Below, piece after piece: positions 16,912 to 25,794 of a DNA stretch of 64,000 nucleotides. Made by a program: the position numbers and the translations under genes. Origin of the DNA: Flavobacterium sp. Sd200 (GTDB lineage Bacteria; Bacteroidota; Bacteroidia; Flavobacteriales; Flavobacteriaceae); assembly GCF_009826935.1 (NCBI RefSeq), contig NZ_WUMN01000006.1, forward strand, positions 124,001 to 188,000, given 5' to 3'. How positions within the stretch are numbered: position 1 is the stretch's first letter; each line of letters begins with the position of its first letter. The notes under the pieces were generated by a model. The model was not told the origin of the DNA, did not search any database, and worked only from the letters and a program-made list of their open reading frames with translations.

Positions 16912-18342
16912 CTATGGTTTAAACTTACGGAATGCCTGTATCATTTCGTAGATGCCGAAGGCGATAACTATTTTGCCGAGGATAAATATGAGCCAGCCTA
17001 TTGTATTTGTATTGTCGATATAATCTCTGCCGGTCGCTAAAGGATTATAAAAATCTGTAACAAGCAGAAACCTGAAATAGCCTGAACAAAAGGTTTTCCA
17101 TTCAGATAGGTCCGGAATGAGCATATAATTTTCGGAGATAAAGAACAAGCTGTAAAATAACCATCCGTTAACAAGAGTAAAAAATAATGCTCTGCGCCAG
17201 CTGTGGTCAAAGCCTGTTACAAGCCAAGTAGAACCTAAAATAAATTTATCTTTTCCGTCTTTCCAGTTCCATTTTAGTTCTCTATAGTAAGCTTCCATTT
17301 CATAAGCTCTAAAACGGTTATAATCTATTTTGTTATCAGTTTTTTGGAGCTCTTGTTTGATTGTTCTTAATGAGATCCGATCGCATTTACGTATATCTTT
17401 AATTTCTAATCCGTCAAAATATGTAATCTTATTTAATATATTTCTGTGCAAGATAAATGTATCAACAGAAGTATTTGAAAAAGACACGTTTTGCTCGAAT
17501 TTTGATAATTTAAAGTTTAGGTTTTTTACTCTTGCATATTCAAAATTTGCTCTTTCACTAAAATTACATTCATAAAAGGATAAATCTCCTATATGATAAT
17601 TATTCATGTTATAAAAACTAACGGCTCCTTTAAAATCACATTGATTAAAGTTTGCATACTCATAGAAATTTACATTTTCAAAATTTACTTCTGAGAAAAC
17701 ATTCTCTGAAAATACGTTAACATTGTAAAAAGTTACAGTAAAATATTTACTTTTCGGAATAAAAACACTCCTGAAAAAATATGTTTTTTCGTTGAAAAGA
17801 TTGTTCTCAAATACAGCGTTTGTAATCCACAAATTTTGAAACGATTGTGAGCGATAAGATTTTTTTGGTTCTTTAGTGCCTAAAATATTGTTTTTAAAAA
17901 TAAAATAAGGCCCAATATGATTTATGTTAAAGAAATCAAATGATTCAAAATCACAATTTTCAATTTGAATTTTTATATCTAGTGGATTCTCCTTTCTTTT
18001 TCCATCGTTGGTAAATACGAAGCTGCTAATCTTTACTTTTCTCCTTTCATTACCATCAATATAGAGACCATCTAATGAATTTATATTGCTAAATGACAAT
18101 CTATTTAATGAACAATTTGTGATTCTGATTTGGCCAAAAAAATTACAGTTACTGAATTCTATAGACACATTGTTTTCATTGTCAGTTATATGTAGAATTA
18201 CTACTTTAAATTTACAATTTATAAATGAGATGTCTTTTGTCAATCTTTTTAATTCAATTTCTGGGATATCAATAATACTATTATTTATCACTCCGTACGT
18301 TTGAATATGATTAATTAAAATTTCTATCTGCTGATAAACCAT
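16912..18342 (-). CDS. Pentapeptide-like beta-helix protein with C-terminal membrane domain
   Basis: 476 residues, noticeably more AT-rich than its neighbours. Residues 30-320 contain many irregular runs of the form N/S-C/A-x-F (FINCKF, FSNCNF, NFENVNF, NFNQCDF, FYECNFSERANFEYA), as in pentapeptide-repeat right-handed beta-helices. Residues 345-380 are charged and helical (YRFRAYEMEAYYREL-like). The end has two or three membrane segments (about 388-408, 445-470), which resembles ion-channel-like or membrane-anchored pentapeptide proteins. The function is unknown. Base composition suggests recent acquisition. Confidence 0.6.
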   Translation of the reverse strand: MVYQQIEILINHIQTYGVINNSIIDIPEIELKRLTKDISFINCKFKVVILHITDNENNVSIEFSNCNFFGQIRITNCSLNRLSFSNINSLDGLYIDGNERRKVKISSFVFTNDGKRKENPLDIKIQIENCDFESFDFFNINHIGPYFIFKNNILGTKEPKKSYRSQSFQNLWITNAVFENNLFNEKTYFFRSVFIPKSKYFTVTFYNVNVFSENVFSEVNFENVNFYEYANFNQCDFKGAVSFYNMNNYHIGDLSFYECNFSERANFEYARVKNLNFKLSKFEQNVSFSNTSVDTFILHRNILNKITYFDGLEIKDIRKCDRISLRTIKQELQKTDNKIDYNRFRAYEMEAYYRELKWNWKDGKDKFILGSTWLVTGFDHSWRRALFFTLVNGWLFYSLFFISENYMLIPDLSEWKTFCSGYFRFLLVTDFYNPLATGRDYIDNTNTIGWLIFILGKIVIAFGIYEMIQAFRKFKP

Positions 18343-18390
18343 GATTTGGAAATAATTTAAGCCTTAAATCTACAAAAAATCCCCACCCAT

Positions 18391-18432
18391 CGTAATTCGT
18401 AATTTGCAATTCGTCATTTGCAATTCGTCATT
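18391..18432. repeat. Exact six-unit heptamer array (CGTAATT/TGCAATT/CGTCATT)
   Basis: Six consecutive 7-nt units with no slippage: CGTAATT twice, then TGCAATT and CGTCATT alternating twice. It lies between two minus-strand membrane-protein genes and has no ORF of its own. Confidence 0.8.
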
Positions 18433-18502
18433 AACTTCAAATAGCGAAACCCCACAGCTACACGAAGGCAACCATGAGGAATCCGCTAAGGGTTTATGTG
18501 TT

Positions 18503-18964
18503 TTATTCCTTTAGGTCTCGGGTATTTTTTTGTACGGCTATGGCAGCAAAAAGGCTCAATGTAAACGACATACCGAAAAATCCTTTTTCGCTAAGCAGTA
18601 AATCGGCATTCCAAAGCCCTACCACCAGCAAGGCTACCGATGCCAGTGTGGTAAACCAGCTTATGCCATAATACAGGTCGGTTACCGGTATGCCTTCCAT
18701 CCTGTCCCTTACGCTTTTTTGTACGGATATTACAGAGAATAACCCAAAAAGCAGTATAGTAAAATAATAGCCTTTTTCGTTAAGCATCATTTCGGCATTA
18801 AAAAGCCCTATGCAATAGGCTACTGCACCTATTAGCAATGCTGCCCAGGACGCACCCACAAAGGCACCGGATGGTTTTATTGGGCCATTGCCTCTATTGT
18901 TTTTTTCAGTTTCTTTTACTGTTGGTTTACTTTCGTTTGATTCAAATGGTTTTAGCGGTTCCAT
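18503..18964 (-). CDS. YiaA/YiaB-family inner membrane protein
   Basis: Start chosen at 18964 ([13 protein letters not shown]); the longer frame from 19039 adds 25 hydrophobic, poorly conserved-looking residues. The 153-residue protein has a polar N-terminal 35 residues and then two repeats of the YiaAB two-helix unit: [30 protein letters not shown] and [31 protein letters not shown] (each shortened in meaning to its helix pair), each followed by VQK and an RD pair. Four membrane helices result. Function unknown. Confidence 0.75.
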   Translation of the reverse strand: MEPLKPFESNESKPTVKETEKNNRGNGPIKPSGAFVGASWAALLIGAVAYCIGLFNAEMMLNEKGYYFTILLFGLFSVISVQKSVRDRMEGIPVTDLYYGISWFTTLASVALLVVGLWNADLLLSEKGFFGMSFTLSLFAAIAVQKNTRDLKE

Positions 18965-19095
18965 AATTTTTGATTGTTTAATTATTATGAGGCAAATCTC
19001 CGCCAAAAAGTATAGCCATAAAAACCAATATTCATACAAAACTGACGATATAAAATGTAATTTTATATCTTTATTTCTTTCTAAAATAAAAGGAT

Positions 19096-20580
19096 ATGAA
19101 TGCGGTAAGCGAAGTTATTGGTTTAATGAATTTATCTGATAAAAAGGATTTTGAAAACTACATTAAACAAAAAAATAAGCGAAATGATACTCAAAACCTA
19201 AAATTGTTCAGATTACTTGAAACTGACGATATAAATACCATAAATAAAATTTACGGCACCAATAATGCTGCCTACCATGCGCTAAACAAGCGGTTGTATG
19301 ACAACCTGGTTTCTTTTATGGCCAACCGCACGTTTGTTAATGCTACCGGAGAAGCACATGAGGTACTGCGCCTGTTAGTAGTAAGCCGATTTTTTTTAGA
19401 GCACAAACTAACAAAGGCTGCCTTTAAGTGTCTTGCCAAGGCAGAAGCTAAAGCTAACGACTTGGGGCATTTTAGCCTGCTTAACGAAATTTATCATACC
19501 CAAATACAGTTTTCACACCTCGAACCGCTTGTAAATCTTGAGGCACTTATAGAAAAATTTACAGCTAACGCTGCAAACATGCAAAAGGAAGAAAAGCTTA
19601 ATATGGCCTATGCCCTGCTAAGGAACGAGCTGGCCGATGTTATGTATAAAGGCAAAGTAATTGTTTTTAAAGATCTTATAAAGAGTACCCTTAAGAGGCT
19701 TACTATCTCTTTAAAAGATGTGCTTACGTTTAAATCACTGTATCAAATGCTGTATATAGCTAACGAATATGCGTCTTTAAACAGCAACTTTGCCATGATA
19801 GAACCTTTTGTACAAAAGAGCTATAGCTTTATTGCTGCAAGGCAGGATACGGCAGGCAACCAATTGTATTACCACATTTACATTTTGTATTTTATGGCTA
19901 ATATTCACTTCCGCAACCGCAGGTTCGCCGAAAGTGAAGCCGTATTGCAAACCATGCACGAACAAATGCGGGAGCAAAACGGCAGGTATTATTCACTTTT
20001 CTGCCTGCGCTATTTTCTCATACTATCGCTCACTAAAAATTACGGGGGTTACCCAATTGAGGCTCTTTCGATTGCCCAAAAAGCACTAAAAGATCATGGC
20101 AACAAAGCCGATGCGAGCGATGTGCACGACATTCGCCTGGCCATTATTGTTTTTTGCCTCTTGCAGGAAGACCGGACGGTTAGCCAATACATGAAGGATT
20201 ATAAACATACCGACAGTTGGTATGAAAAAAAACTGGGAATGCTTTATGCCATTCGCAGATGCCTTGTAGAAATACTTATGCATATTCAGTTTGAAAATAC
20301 CGAACTTGCCCTTTCGCGCATTAAAAGTTTTAAGCGGCGTTATAAAAAATACCTCAACAACGTAAATGAGGCTCGTGTAATGGATTATGTGTTGCTTTTG
20401 GAACACTATGTGCTGAAACCCGAAATTACGGCTACAACACGTTTTAAACAGGCTTTAGAGGCATTGTTGCATACGCCGGCTCAGGAAGATATTTTTGTGT
20501 TGAGTTTTATTGGCTGGCTTAAGGCACGTTTTACTAAAAAAACACCCTATGATGAAACGCTCATCCTCATGAATTCATGA
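19096..20580 (+). CDS. Conserved hypothetical helical-repeat (TPR-like) protein
   Basis: 494 residues, almost wholly alpha-helical, with no signal peptide or membrane segment and regularly spaced Ala/Leu/Tyr pairs of the kind seen in TPR-like solenoids (for example [20 protein letters not shown] and [15 protein letters not shown]). I recognise no catalytic motif. Similar cytoplasmic proteins occur in flavobacteria without assigned function. It is divergent from the YiaA-like gene and convergent with the metallo-hydrolase gene 3 bp downstream. Confidence 0.65.
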   Translation: MNAVSEVIGLMNLSDKKDFENYIKQKNKRNDTQNLKLFRLLETDDINTINKIYGTNNAAYHALNKRLYDNLVSFMANRTFVNATGEAHEVLRLLVVSRFFLEHKLTKAAFKCLAKAEAKANDLGHFSLLNEIYHTQIQFSHLEPLVNLEALIEKFTANAANMQKEEKLNMAYALLRNELADVMYKGKVIVFKDLIKSTLKRLTISLKDVLTFKSLYQMLYIANEYASLNSNFAMIEPFVQKSYSFIAARQDTAGNQLYYHIYILYFMANIHFRNRRFAESEAVLQTMHEQMREQNGRYYSLFCLRYFLILSLTKNYGGYPIEALSIAQKALKDHGNKADASDVHDIRLAIIVFCLLQEDRTVSQYMKDYKHTDSWYEKKLGMLYAIRRCLVEILMHIQFENTELALSRIKSFKRRYKKYLNNVNEARVMDYVLLLEHYVLKPEITATTRFKQALEALLHTPAQEDIFVLSFIGWLKARFTKKTPYDETLILMNS

Positions 20581-20583
20581 ACG

Positions 20584-21678
20584 TTATTCTAAACCCTCCC
20601 ACCAATGGTCATATTTTTTTCCGATGGCATTTAGGTTTACTTTTTCGCCTATCATTGGGGTAGTGGTTGGCATGTTTTGTTTTTCGGCTTCTTTGGTAAC
20701 ACGTTTTATGGGTTCGTCCCAGCTGTGCACACTTAACGAAAATTTGGCCCAATGCACCGGCATCAGGTTTTGCGCCTTAAGATCCTGTGCGGCAGTAACC
20801 ACCTCTTCGGGCATCATGTGTATGTATTTCCAGTATTCGTTATATTGGCCGCATTCCAACAATGCAAGATCAAAAGGGCCAAAAGCATTGCCTATAGCTT
20901 TAAAATGCGTGTCGTAGCCGGAGTCTCCGCCTAAAAACATTTTAAATGATGGTGTTTGAAGTACAAAAGACACCCATAGCGCAGTATTACGTTTTAATCC
21001 GCGGCCCGAAAAGTGCCTGCCCGGAGTAATGTTCACTACAAAACCGTTGTCTAAAACCAGTTCATCGTGCCAGTTGCCTTCCTTTATAATTTTAGGGTCA
21101 TAGCCCCAGCGTTCTAAATGTTCGCCTGTACCTAAACCCGTAATTACCTTTTTTACTTTGGTTTTTAGCTTAAGCACAGTTTCATAGTCAAGATGGTCCC
21201 AATGATCGTGCGTAATGAACAGGTAATCAATTTCAGGAAGATCGTCTGTTGTATAGGCATCAGATCCGGCAAAGGCCTTTGTAGTAAAACTTATGGGAGA
21301 TGCGCTACCGCTAAAAACAGGGTCTACCAGCATGGTTTTGCCGTCGGCCTGAATAAAGTAAGACGAATGCCCAAACCATACCAATATGTTTTCGTTAGGG
21401 TTAAGATTTTTGAGATCTGTTTTTACAGATGGCAACGGGTTTTTAGGCGCGTTGGTTTTGCTCTTTCCAAAAAAGAATTTGGTAAATACTTTGTAGTAAG
21501 TGGCTCCCTCGGCAAGATCGGGTGTAAAGTGCTCATTTTGAAATTGCCCATCTTTATAATTCGATGCCTGTTGTATTTTACTGAGCCTGCCTGCACCGGG
21601 TTTACGGCCAAATTTTGGGTGGTATAAAAAAAGGGTTACGCTAACAGCTATAACCACAAGTACAATAAGAAACCTCAT
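20584..21678 (-). CDS. MBL-fold metallo-hydrolase (UlaG / NAPE-PLD-like)
   Basis: Start set at ATG 21678 (MRFLIVLVVIAV); the frame opens 11 codons earlier at a TTG, but a -7 promoter match lies immediately upstream of the ATG. 364 residues. An N-terminal membrane anchor (about 2-18) precedes a beta-lactamase-fold domain with FGHSSYFI, the metal motif THDHWDHLD (about 150-158), GRHFSGRG and LGGDSGYD. These match the NAPE-PLD/UlaG-like group of phosphodiesterases; the substrate is not known, perhaps a lipid. Membrane attachment is inferred. Confidence 0.87.
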   Translation of the reverse strand: MRFLIVLVVIAVSVTLFLYHPKFGRKPGAGRLSKIQQASNYKDGQFQNEHFTPDLAEGATYYKVFTKFFFGKSKTNAPKNPLPSVKTDLKNLNPNENILVWFGHSSYFIQADGKTMLVDPVFSGSASPISFTTKAFAGSDAYTTDDLPEIDYLFITHDHWDHLDYETVLKLKTKVKKVITGLGTGEHLERWGYDPKIIKEGNWHDELVLDNGFVVNITPGRHFSGRGLKRNTALWVSFVLQTPSFKMFLGGDSGYDTHFKAIGNAFGPFDLALLECGQYNEYWKYIHMMPEEVVTAAQDLKAQNLMPVHWAKFSLSVHSWDEPIKRVTKEAEKQNMPTTTPMIGEKVNLNAIGKKYDHWWEGLE

Positions 21679-21698
21679 GGAGTTGAATAAATATCTTA

Positions 21699-21706
21699 CA
21701 AAGGTA
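21699..21706 (-). promoter_or_regulatory. -7 element of the MBL-fold gene
   Basis: Minus-strand TACCTTTG fits TAnnTTTG, 20 bp before the ATG at 21678, supporting that start. No clear -33 TTG. Confidence 0.5.
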
Positions 21707-21770
21707 TGCAAAATTCATGCCGCCATACTTAAACGTGCTCCTATACAAAAAGTTAGTGTATGCTAAAACA

Positions 21771-21801
21771 AAAAAAGCAGGTCTTGTAGACCTGCTTTTT
21801 T
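21771..21801 (-). terminator. Rho-independent terminator of the reprolysin gene
   Basis: Perfect 14-bp arms (21771-21784 and 21788-21801) around a TGT loop, with A/T runs in the arms, so it can act in either direction. Confidence 0.9.
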
Positions 21802-21821
21802 AATTTGGATTTAGAACAAAA

Positions 21822-23960
21822 TTATTGTTTTACTATCCTGAAATGTGCTGTTTTAGTACCGTTAGTAACTTTAAACAGATAAATGCCGTTAGCAAAAGAT
21901 GCAATGTTAGCATCTGCAGTAGTGCCGCTCACCTTTTTATCCATTAGTAACTGACCTGCCAGATTGTAAACAGTTATACCGGTTATACCCTCTGTAGATG
22001 ATACAGTTACATTATTGTTTGTCGGGTTAGGATAATACTCTAAGTTAGCAAAAGTACTATCTTTTAAGCCCGCAGTGCTACAGGTTACAGTTGCGCTCCA
22101 ACCTTCTCTTACAGTACCTTGGTCTGATATAAACTCAAACGTAAGCGATCTGTCCGCTGCTGTGCTTGTAAACGGACCAGGGATTTCTGTACCGCTGTAA
22201 GAACCGATAAGCGGAGATGAAGTGTTAGGGCCGTTATAAACACTTAGTATATCAAAGCCTGACTCTGTATTAAAAGTATTAAAGGTAACTGTATATACTT
22301 CGTTGGCATTTTCCGGTTTAAGTGTGCGTATTACGCGCTGGCTGTCACGATAGTTCTCTGATGCACCTCCCGTATCATAGAATACAGCACCTGAACACCA
22401 ATCGGCAGAAGTTGCTGCATTAAATACCAAAGCCTCTCCCTGCATTCCGGTATCACACAATGGCCTTATACCAAACCTGTAGTAAGTGTTTGGGGTTAGG
22501 TTCTCTATAGTTATAGAGTTTGTATCTACCCTCCTGTAATTTATCGGCGTGCCGTTTACACTGGTGTTGGCAACCTGCCAAGGGCCGTTTCCTGTGTCTT
22601 CCCATGTTAGTGTTACCGATGTTAAAGTACTGCTTACCGCTACAGAAGTCACAGTATTTATACAGGTAGTAATACAGTCTGTACCAAGGCATCGGGATGC
22701 GTTTATATGAGCAAGTATTCTTGCAAGAGGTTGAGGTCCAAATCCATTGGTAAAATTGATCCCTGCGCTCACAAGATGGCAATAGCTCATTATAGTTCCA
22801 CTTGTTGGTATTGGCCCTACTGCACAGTTGCCCTCTACAAAACCTGCTGTTGTACCACAACCGTCTATTGAAGTGTTATTTCCATTCCAGTAACAACCGT
22901 GCGTGTGAGGAGATCCAAACACGTGGCCAAGTTCGTGAGTTATTACCTGAACCGTCCATGAATATGAAGGCACACTACTAAAACTCATGTTAACATCGCT
23001 AAAACTCATGTTTCTGGCAGTACATATACTCCCGATGCCTCCGGCAACCCCACCAAGGCCACCGCCGTTTGTAGTAATAAACTGGGCTACATCGGCATCA
23101 AAAACAGGACGTCTTACAATAAAGGCCTCCAGATAATCGGAAGAGCTTGATCCGGTGTAACCATCTTCTTCTGTCCACACAAATACAGATCGTAATGCTG
23201 TAGTAATACCATCATTAGCAAAAAGTGTTTGCGAGTTGTTAAATATAGATGTAATCCAGTTTGTAGCATTTTCAACACTCGAGTTGTTAGCTATATAGGC
23301 ATCATAATCAAGTTCAAAATATAATGTCACACAACGCTCGCTAAGTGCGTCCTGCGGCATACGCGCATGGTTGTCAGGAAGTTCGTCACCGTCAGAAATT
23401 CCACATGAAAAATCAAAAGGAACCGTAAGCTGGGCATCGCTGTAAACAATATAATCAGATACGTTACCTGCTTTTTGCAATTTGCCTACTACAAGGTTAT
23501 TAAGCTCTGCAGAAGATATTATACCGTTCATTTCTGAGTTAAAGAAGTTAAACGAGGCCAAAGAGTTAGTATCTCCGTTTATGATACCACGATAGAATAC
23601 TCCTTTTACCTGAGCGGCATTTAATTGTTTATCAGTATCTACATGGAAATCATTGGTAGTGATTTCTACACGATAAAGCAAAACGTTTATAGTATTCCCA
23701 TCATAAGGAATTCCAAGTTCAATGTAAGGATACTTGTTTGCAACAATGTTTTGAAGCACACGCTCGTTTAATGTGGCAAATGTTGCATTATTAACTACAG
23801 ATGCGGCTTTGCTGTCAATAGTGTTAGAAACAGTAAGTGGCTCTACCCTTTTAAAGGGGGTTTTAGCCTCTGTAAGTTCGTTTACACGGGCGGCTATTTT
23901 TTGTTGCCCGTAAAAAGACATAGCACTTAGCAATGCTATTAGAAGAGTAATTTTTTTCAT
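21822..23960 (-). CDS. Secreted reprolysin-type metalloprotease with FN3, CUB and T9SS domains
   Basis: 712 residues. Signal peptide 1-19; propeptide-like region to about 200; M12B/reprolysin-like catalytic domain about 205-425 with zinc site HELGHVFGSPHTH (about 342-354) and Met-turn TIMSYCH (about 389-395); fibronectin type III about 434-518; CUB-like domain about 522-628 (YTVTFNTFNTESGFDILSVYNG, given for its start); T9SS type A sorting domain about 640-712 ending HFRIVKQ. It is a surface or secreted protease exported by type IX secretion, likely for protein digestion. Monocistronic. Confidence 0.92.
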   Translation of the reverse strand: MKKITLLIALLSAMSFYGQQKIAARVNELTEAKTPFKRVEPLTVSNTIDSKAASVVNNATFATLNERVLQNIVANKYPYIELGIPYDGNTINVLLYRVEITTNDFHVDTDKQLNAAQVKGVFYRGIINGDTNSLASFNFFNSEMNGIISSAELNNLVVGKLQKAGNVSDYIVYSDAQLTVPFDFSCGISDGDELPDNHARMPQDALSERCVTLYFELDYDAYIANNSSVENATNWITSIFNNSQTLFANDGITTALRSVFVWTEEDGYTGSSSSDYLEAFIVRRPVFDADVAQFITTNGGGLGGVAGGIGSICTARNMSFSDVNMSFSSVPSYSWTVQVITHELGHVFGSPHTHGCYWNGNNTSIDGCGTTAGFVEGNCAVGPIPTSGTIMSYCHLVSAGINFTNGFGPQPLARILAHINASRCLGTDCITTCINTVTSVAVSSTLTSVTLTWEDTGNGPWQVANTSVNGTPINYRRVDTNSITIENLTPNTYYRFGIRPLCDTGMQGEALVFNAATSADWCSGAVFYDTGGASENYRDSQRVIRTLKPENANEVYTVTFNTFNTESGFDILSVYNGPNTSSPLIGSYSGTEIPGPFTSTAADRSLTFEFISDQGTVREGWSATVTCSTAGLKDSTFANLEYYPNPTNNNVTVSSTEGITGITVYNLAGQLLMDKKVSGTTADANIASFANGIYLFKVTNGTKTAHFRIVKQ

Positions 23961-24123
23961 GAATAAAAAGGTAATTTAAAACTAAAACGCATAGTATGTT
24001 TATGTATTGTTAAACAATGTTACAAAAAATGATGGTTAACAGCATTTTAAAAATGCCTGTATAACTTATATTTTAAAATTTAACCTGCCGAAACCTTTAT
24101 AGATGATGCGGCAGGTAAACTAT

Positions 24124-24786
24124 TTAGTTAAGACTTTTAAGGTCTTTTATAACTTTAAATGCAAGGTCTACTTCCTGCTCGCTTACCAGTATGGTAAATT
24201 CAAAAGAGGTAGATATAACTTCTACAATAATTATGCCCTCCCAGGCAAGCCTTTGGAAAATATAGTAATAAACCCCCGGAGTAGATATATTATCTTTAGG
24301 CAGTTTTACTGTTATAGAGGCTAAGTTGTTGTTGCGCTCTATAAGTTTTTCATCGGCAAAAAGACGGTCAACCACATTGCTCATGGTATTGCTAACCACA
24401 ATATTGGTTTCGTTTACACCTCTTGATGAGGTATAAAAAACATCGGGGTTGGCATTAATGCTTGTAATAAGCTCTGCCTGTTTGTTAAGGATAGTGTCAG
24501 AAACGGCAAAAGTATAATCAGTAAGGGATGATCTTACGGTTATTTCGCCAATAGCTTTTAAAACTTTAACAATCTTGTGGTTAACCCTGAAATCAAGGTC
24601 TTCGCTAAGTCTTTTTAAAGACATAACAACAGCTCCCTGCTTTACATCTTTGCCCAGTTCCTGTTCCAGTTCGGGCATCATGTTGCGGGCAAGCGACGTA
24701 AGGTTAATAATTCCCTGCGAAAGGGCGCTCAGTAAAAATGGCTTGGTTTTAATGTAGTGCTCTACTACACTCGAAATCGTTTTCAT
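24124..24786 (-). CDS. ACT-domain-like protein, often labelled aspartate kinase
   Basis: Start chosen at ATG 24786 (MKTISSVVEHYIKTKPFLL), just downstream of a -7 promoter match; the frame extends 16 codons further. 220 residues. Residues 1-80 are helical (LSALSQGIINLTSLARNMMPELEQELGKDV in outline), then come two ACT-like regions (about 90-140 and 150-215). No kinase catalytic domain exists, so the database label aspartate kinase is misleading. It could be an amino-acid-sensing regulator; that is inference. Confidence 0.7.
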   Translation of the reverse strand: MKTISSVVEHYIKTKPFLLSALSQGIINLTSLARNMMPELEQELGKDVKQGAVVMSLKRLSEDLDFRVNHKIVKVLKAIGEITVRSSLTDYTFAVSDTILNKQAELITSINANPDVFYTSSRGVNETNIVVSNTMSNVVDRLFADEKLIERNNNLASITVKLPKDNISTPGVYYYIFQRLAWEGIIIVEVISTSFEFTILVSEQEVDLAFKVIKDLKSLN

Positions 24787-24822
24787 GCTAAATAGTTGTG
24801 TTTGTTGTTGTTCTGTGGGAAG

Positions 24823-24830
24823 CAAATATA
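24823..24830 (-). promoter_or_regulatory. -7 element of the ACT-like gene
   Basis: Minus-strand TATATTTG fits TAnnTTTG, 36 bp upstream of the ATG at 24786 and overlapping the longer ORF, which argues against the upstream start. Confidence 0.45.
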
Positions 24831-24864
24831 ACACAATTCAACAAATTGTTAAATATTTAACAAT

Positions 24865-25224
24865 TTAAAAATGATAAAAAGCGTCTTCAAGATGCTCAAT
24901 ATCATAACTGTCCCCGTTTTTCTGCACGGCTATAATATCAAACCGTGCTTCAATATCAAGGTCATTTATAATAATGTACTCATTTACAGCCTTAACCAGC
25001 AATTGTATTTTTTTTGGTTTTACAAAATCCTGTGGGAGGCCAAAATCAGCCGTAGAGCGTGTTTTAACCTCTACAATTGCAAGTATATTGTCTTTTTGGG
25101 CAATAATGTCTATTTCTGCTTTTTGATATACCCAATTTGTTTCGAGCACATCATACCCTGCCTTTTCTAAAAAAGCAACAGCCAGTTCTTCGCCAAGTTT
25201 GCCTAAATCGTTATGTTCTGCCAT
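24865..25224 (-). CDS. YraN family nuclease-like protein (UPF0102)
   Basis: 119 residues, typical of YraN. The conserved N-terminal LGKLGEELAVAFLEKAGYDVLETNW and the endonuclease-like core IDIIAQKDNILAIVEVKTR (about 38-56; D, E-x-K in a restriction-endonuclease-like fold) are present, followed by VKPKKIQLLVKAVNEYI. The precise role of YraN is unresolved; a Holliday-junction-resolvase-like fold is known for the family. It lies upstream of the ACT-like gene on the same strand but a promoter between them suggests separate transcription. Confidence 0.92.
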   Translation of the reverse strand: MAEHNDLGKLGEELAVAFLEKAGYDVLETNWVYQKAEIDIIAQKDNILAIVEVKTRSTADFGLPQDFVKPKKIQLLVKAVNEYIIINDLDIEARFDIIAVQKNGDSYDIEHLEDAFYHF

Positions 25225-25278
25225 TGTTTGATAAGTAGCGCATCTAAGTTAAACTATTTTTAAACAGCATGGCAGATA

Positions 25279-25308
25279 TTTTGAATGGGGCAATATTTTG
25301 TAAATTTG
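25279..25308 (+). promoter_or_regulatory. Flavobacterial promoter of the SRPBCC gene
   Basis: TTTTG (25279-25283), 17 bp spacer and TAAATTTG (25301-25308) match the Bacteroidota -33/-7 consensus well. The start codon at 25332 lies 23 bp downstream. Confidence 0.75.
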
Positions 25309-25331
25309 AATATAACCAACACATCACAATT

Positions 25332-25793
25332 ATGGATGCACTTATAGCCAAAGCCGCCCTGCAAATAAATAAACCTATAGACAAAGTTTTTGAAGCTGTT
25401 ATAAACCCCAACATAATGGCTAATTATTTTATATCTAAAGGATCAGGCAGGATGGAGCAGGGGCAAACCCTGCAATGGAGTTTCCCGGAGTTTGAAGGCA
25501 GTTTTCCTGTGCGTGTGGGTGCTGTTGAGCCTAACCAAAAAATTGTTTTTTACTGGGATCATGAGGGTAATGAGCACGAGGTAACATTAATTTTTAAAGC
25601 TTACAAACAGTCTACAGTGATAAAGATAACTGAAAGCAGCGAACCTGTTACCGAGGGCGGACTTGCATGGGCTATTGGCAACACCGAAGGCTGGGCAGGA
25701 TTTTTATTGTGTATGAAAGCCTGGCTGGAATATGGCATACACCTGCGCCCAGGTGCTTATGACTGGCGTTTTGATGCAAATGCCAATATATAA
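25332..25793 (+). CDS. SRPBCC/START-like (AHA1-type) domain protein
   Basis: Start taken at ATG 25332 (MDALIAKAALQIN), because a good promoter at 25279-25308 overlaps the longer frame from 25269. 153 residues. It begins with the typical IAKAALQINKPIDKVFEAVINPNIMANYF of SRPBCC proteins (shown as its conserved start), with the later FYWDHEGNEHEVTLIF and the C-terminal GWAGFLLCMKAWLEYG helix. These proteins bind hydrophobic ligands in a helix-grip cavity. The ligand is unknown. It is convergent with the LD-carboxypeptidase, separated by one base. Confidence 0.82.
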   Translation: MDALIAKAALQINKPIDKVFEAVINPNIMANYFISKGSGRMEQGQTLQWSFPEFEGSFPVRVGAVEPNQKIVFYWDHEGNEHEVTLIFKAYKQSTVIKITESSEPVTEGGLAWAIGNTEGWAGFLLCMKAWLEYGIHLRPGAYDWRFDANANI

Positions 25794-25794
25794 C

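Noticed and set aside
18391..18432. CRISPR array
   Set aside because: Units of 7 nt with no spacers and no cas genes; not CRISPR. The same holds for the other heptamer arrays.
25269..25331. Upstream ATG of the SRPBCC gene
   Set aside because: A strong promoter (25279-25308) overlaps this extension, so it would lie before the transcript start.
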